A stretch of 64,000 bases of DNA from Sycon ciliatum (taxonomy: Eukaryota; Porifera; Calcarea; Leucosolenida; Sycettidae). Shown here piece after piece: positions 61,901 through 64,000 of the stretch. The stretch spans positions 10,095,580 through 10,159,579 of the forward strand of contig NC_088646.1 of assembly GCF_964019385.1 (NCBI RefSeq), read 5' to 3'. The position numbers and the translations under genes were made by a program. The notes beneath the pieces were generated by a model. It worked only from the letters and a program-made list of their open reading frames with translations. It was not told the origin of the DNA and did not search any database. Numbering within the stretch: the first letter of the stretch is position 1; every line of letters begins with the position of its first letter.

Positions 61901-63199
61901 AGGATGGGCAGCAGTGTGCGGTGAAAGCCCAAGTGGCCGCAACAGAAAATGTCCACACCTGACTGTACAGTCATGCTCATGGCAAAGGCCAAGCAAAGCC
62001 TGGAAGACCAATCATGCTGTAAAGGTGCTACAAGTGCACGGACTGAATAGACGGCTACGTCATACACTGGTTTCTGCAGCACCCAGAAATACAAACACAC
62101 AGTGTACAAGGACGGTGGAACCGGTACGGTTGGTCAGGCCATGGCCGCACCAACTATTTACCCCCCCCCCCCCCAACGCATGTGTATTGCTGAAGAGGTC
62201 ATGTGCCCCCCCCCCCCCGCCATATCATTCATGAAGTATGAAAGGCTATGGTGTGGCAGGACCCATCAATAACTGCTTCTGCCCATTCTCGTACCTGAGT
62301 TTGCGCGCGTGGGGATCTTCATCGGTGGCACCTGTATCCGGCACATCTCCTATCAACAGCTTGTCCAAATCTTGACTGGACTCATCACTGCTGTCGACAG
62401 GTGGAGTCACACGGCTGATTGGAAGGTCATGCAAGAGAGGTGTGGCTGCTATGTCGGCTATGGATACCCTGGAAACACGGCCCAGGGCAGAACGACCAAC
62501 CTTCTCCGTGCTGGCCGTATCGACCTCTATTGACTGTGTGTTAGGGCACGTAGAGTCAGCATAGAAGAAACCAGACGAGTCTGAACAGAAGCTTGACTGA
62601 CTACTGTCGTCATGGGAGGTGTCGGTGAACCCTTCGGATATTTGGAACAGTGCCTGGTTAACAACCTGACCATCCAGAAGTTGATCAATCTTCTCTTGTA
62701 GAGCCGGCGACGGTGTTCTCTTCTCCACGGTCATGGCTGTGGAAGTCAGGTGTGACGCGGTGTAGGCTGCCGGTACAGGGCTCTCTCCACTCTCAACAGC
62801 TTGCCGCGTGGCATCCGCACCACCTCCCTGTACTGCTGCTTGCACTTGAGTGGTGGAGTCGTCTGTAGCTTTTGTCAGCTCTGCTGCTGCTGCTGCTGCC
62901 TTGTCGAGGACAACCTTCTCGACGACCGTTGCTCGCTCATTCTGGAACTGTGTCTCAGACCGACTCAGTGCACTACATACAGTCTCCGTCTCCATCGAGA
63001 AAAAGTTATGACGGCGAAGGGCAAACGACAGCGCTGACAGCCTCTGGCGTTGATCGCTGCTGGGTGCTGGGTGATCGTGTAGCCATGTGTCCAGATGCTC
63101 CACAACTTCCTCGGCAGGTAGACAGCCACCGGTCATCGCGTCTGATATCAGCATCTCCAAGCAGAGTGCCGACCACGCTAATATCTAAACGACATGACA

Positions 63200-63236
<37 letters not shown>

Positions 63237-64000
63237 AACACACACACACACACACACGTAAGCAAACACATGTACACATACAAACACACGTGTACACATG
63301 CAAGCACTCACATGCACGTACACAGCACACAGTGCACATACGCTCTGTCGCATGCAGAACATACTGTTGTGGAAGTGGCATGTTGACGTACGAACATTTT
63401 AAAACAACTTGGTGACTATTGGGAATCAGGGGAAGCAGTTCCAAACAGGGACATCGTTCCACATGCACTGTTCTCTACAGTCCATTCATTGGAAACTGGC
63501 ACCCTAACTTTTTGGTGCCTCTGTCACATAGTTGTAGGTATCGTGAAAACAACAGTACATCCTGCATTGTGTGACCCGTGCAATTACTCCTTGCCACATT
63601 TGAGGCCAGAAAAGTCCAAGAACAGGGAAATAGAAATTCAGCCAGGTTTTACAAAATTAGGACAGGTATGCCATGGCAAAAAGTATGGAGAAGCAGATCC
63701 AAAACCCAGATTTTTGAGATTTAAAGTGGGTTTTTGATCCTCAATTCGGCCCAAATCGGACTTTCAAAAGCCAGCGGGCCAGTTTCCGATGAATGGACTG
63801 TAATGCCCATTTGTCTTGCACAGTGATCGGCTAACACACAATGTACACGACTCCTGCATTGTGCCATTCACACGTTCATACAGGCACATGCAAACACGTC
63901 CGCGAGTGCGCTATACCACAAGAAAATGTAAGCCAGGTTAACAGCAGCTGTTGACGTACTTCGCTGGAGAGAGCGTGCCATTCGATGGCATGCTCGATGC
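52914..64000 (-). CDS. Puratrophin-1/PLEKHG4-like Rho guanine nucleotide exchange factor (DH-PH), 5' partial
   Basis: Activates Rho-family GTPases at membranes or the cytoskeleton through a DH catalytic domain followed by PH. Exons in transcript order: 63960-64000, 62295-63184, 61473-61539, 61014-61120, 60477-60546, 59957-60043, 59449-59541, 58957-59091, 58321-58356, 57420-57569, 56445-56528, 55891-55969, 54233-54579, 54072-54168, 52914-53044. Phases close to 803 visible residues and TAG. The Ser/Ala-rich exon 2 precedes DH (about 311-500): LLMKELLTTEVKYIEDL (CR1), GKKNIIFGNIERIYEFN, SYLIKVFQRMTRYRQFIE (CR3-like). FHLRHGNDLLALDRLKGFD with EQGMLLRQ is the signature linking it to PLEKHG4/Quattro/ARHGEF40 rather than DBL or Trio. 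PH (about 505-610): KRRVFLFEEMVVVAK, KKFEICVKKHTKVTFQ, KQDWVADIQKLL. ERMASITSG after PH matches puratrophin's VRMAEMVSMG. The last two exons are less certain: the donor at 54233 is weak (GTCAGT), and without it the protein stops at 54191. Confidence 0.88.
53527..53677. mobile_element. Short inverted-repeat element, about 43-bp arms
   Basis: AAAGAGAAAGGACCAAGGAA onward (53527-53569) is repeated inverted at 53634-53677 with few mismatches, around a 64-bp loop. It is in the terminal intron of the RhoGEF gene. Confidence 0.8.
55017..55202. mobile_element. TA-flanked pogo-like MITE, short copy
   Basis: TAGACCTAGCTTATCCGGTC at the left and AAGCGAGGTCTGACTGTA at the right are inverted. The interior CCTCGCCATCCG and GGTTACCGAT match the element at 20981-21467. 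At 186 bp it lacks that copy's middle part. Confidence 0.78.
57643..57932. mobile_element. CAAGAG-ended MITE, copy 3 (RhoGEF intron)
   Basis: The ends CAAGAGCACATAACCCCCAA and the complement of GGGGGTTATGTACTCTTG enclose inverted TCACATCACGTGA segments. At 290 bp it is slightly shorter than the 5760 copy. No target duplication is visible. Confidence 0.82.
58073..58190 (+). mobile_element. SINE-like repeat, copy 3 (diverged middle part)
   Basis: GTGCAGCTCTTTAATAGTGG, GGAGGATAGATTAGACGCC and AGAGGTCAAAAGACAAAA…CCCATT…GATGCATCCATTG follow the same order as 15690-15795. Diverged; lies in a RhoGEF intron. Confidence 0.45.
58806..58993. repeat. 108-bp tandem duplication covering the 3' end of a RhoGEF DH exon
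   Basis: 58806-58889 repeats 58914-58993 at an offset of 108 bp. It includes the minus-strand exon end for DLLALDRLKGFD and its donor GTAAGA. The downstream copy reads DLLALDRLIGGFD with the donor intact but has no acceptor, so it is a ghost exon end inside the intron. Confidence 0.8.
60057..60180. repeat. About 60-bp tandem duplication in a RhoGEF intron
   Basis: CAGCCAGTGCA…TACAGGACCACT…ATG-ACAATCCTGTCACATGGTAT appears twice in succession (about 60057-60117 and 60122-60178). It begins just upstream, in transcript sense, of the exon 59957-60043. Confidence 0.75.
60692..60854. repeat. Intronic repeat, copy 1 (partner at 62132-62285)
   Basis: GGTCAGGCC, TGCTGAGGAGGACATGTG, GTCATATCA, GAAAGGCTATGGT and TGCTTCTGCC occur in the same order in both copies. 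The spacing is similar and the copies are diverged. Confidence 0.65.
62132..62285. repeat. Intronic repeat, copy 2
   Basis: It matches 60692-60854 in motif order, with C-runs (about 62161-62174 and 62206-62218) expanded inside. Its right end lies 10 bp from the donor of the large RhoGEF exon at 62295. Confidence 0.65.
63185..63959. other. RhoGEF intron with CA microsatellite
   Basis: (CA)n at about 63200-63258 next to the acceptor at 63185, then sequence without recognisable features up to the donor beside 63960. Confidence 0.7.

Overview
The window is animal nuclear DNA. It has many short spliced exons with GT-AG introns, metazoan gene families (eIF3a, a PTB-type splicing regulator, a DH-PH RhoGEF), and dense small inverted-repeat transposons, minisatellites and CA/GT microsatellites. 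A marine invertebrate, perhaps a sponge, fits, but nothing here fixes the species.

Layout. (1) 1-10659, plus strand: most of the eIF3a gene (eIF3A), 15 exons, with its N-terminal exons outside the window. Four consecutive introns each carry one paralogous H/ACA snoRNA (4587-4724, 5384-5521, 6328-6471, 7030-7172). I read these from stem-pocket-stem hairpins, ANANNA hinges and terminal ACA boxes. The shared first pocket is complementary to the conserved 18S rRNA segment AAAAAUUAGAGUGUU. (2) 10660-18490: intergenic transposon ground with nested TA-flanked elements, two TTAA-flanked foldback palindromes, a SINE copy and a LINE remnant. (3) 18491-32220, plus strand: a divergent three-exon actin-related protein. 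Its 11.7 kb second intron holds a 25-bp minisatellite (about 1.1 kb), a hAT element with perfect target-site duplications, and a 31-bp minisatellite of about 7.1 kb. (4) 36149-48028, minus strand: a complete polypyrimidine tract-binding protein (PTBP) gene of 17 coding exons and 574 codons, including a 21-nt microexon in RRM4. (5) 52914-64000, minus strand: a puratrophin/PLEKHG4-like RhoGEF with complete DH and PH domains and a 36-nt microexon. Its 5' end lies beyond the window.

The actin-like gene and PTBP converge tail to tail; PTBP and the RhoGEF are in tandem. I see no operon-like or pathway linkage among the four protein genes. The clearest functional coupling is eIF3A, a translation-factor gene, hosting guide RNAs for ribosomal RNA modification. 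All exon models rest on reading frame, splice signals and remembered family sequences. The coding lengths of all four genes close exactly in frame across every junction.
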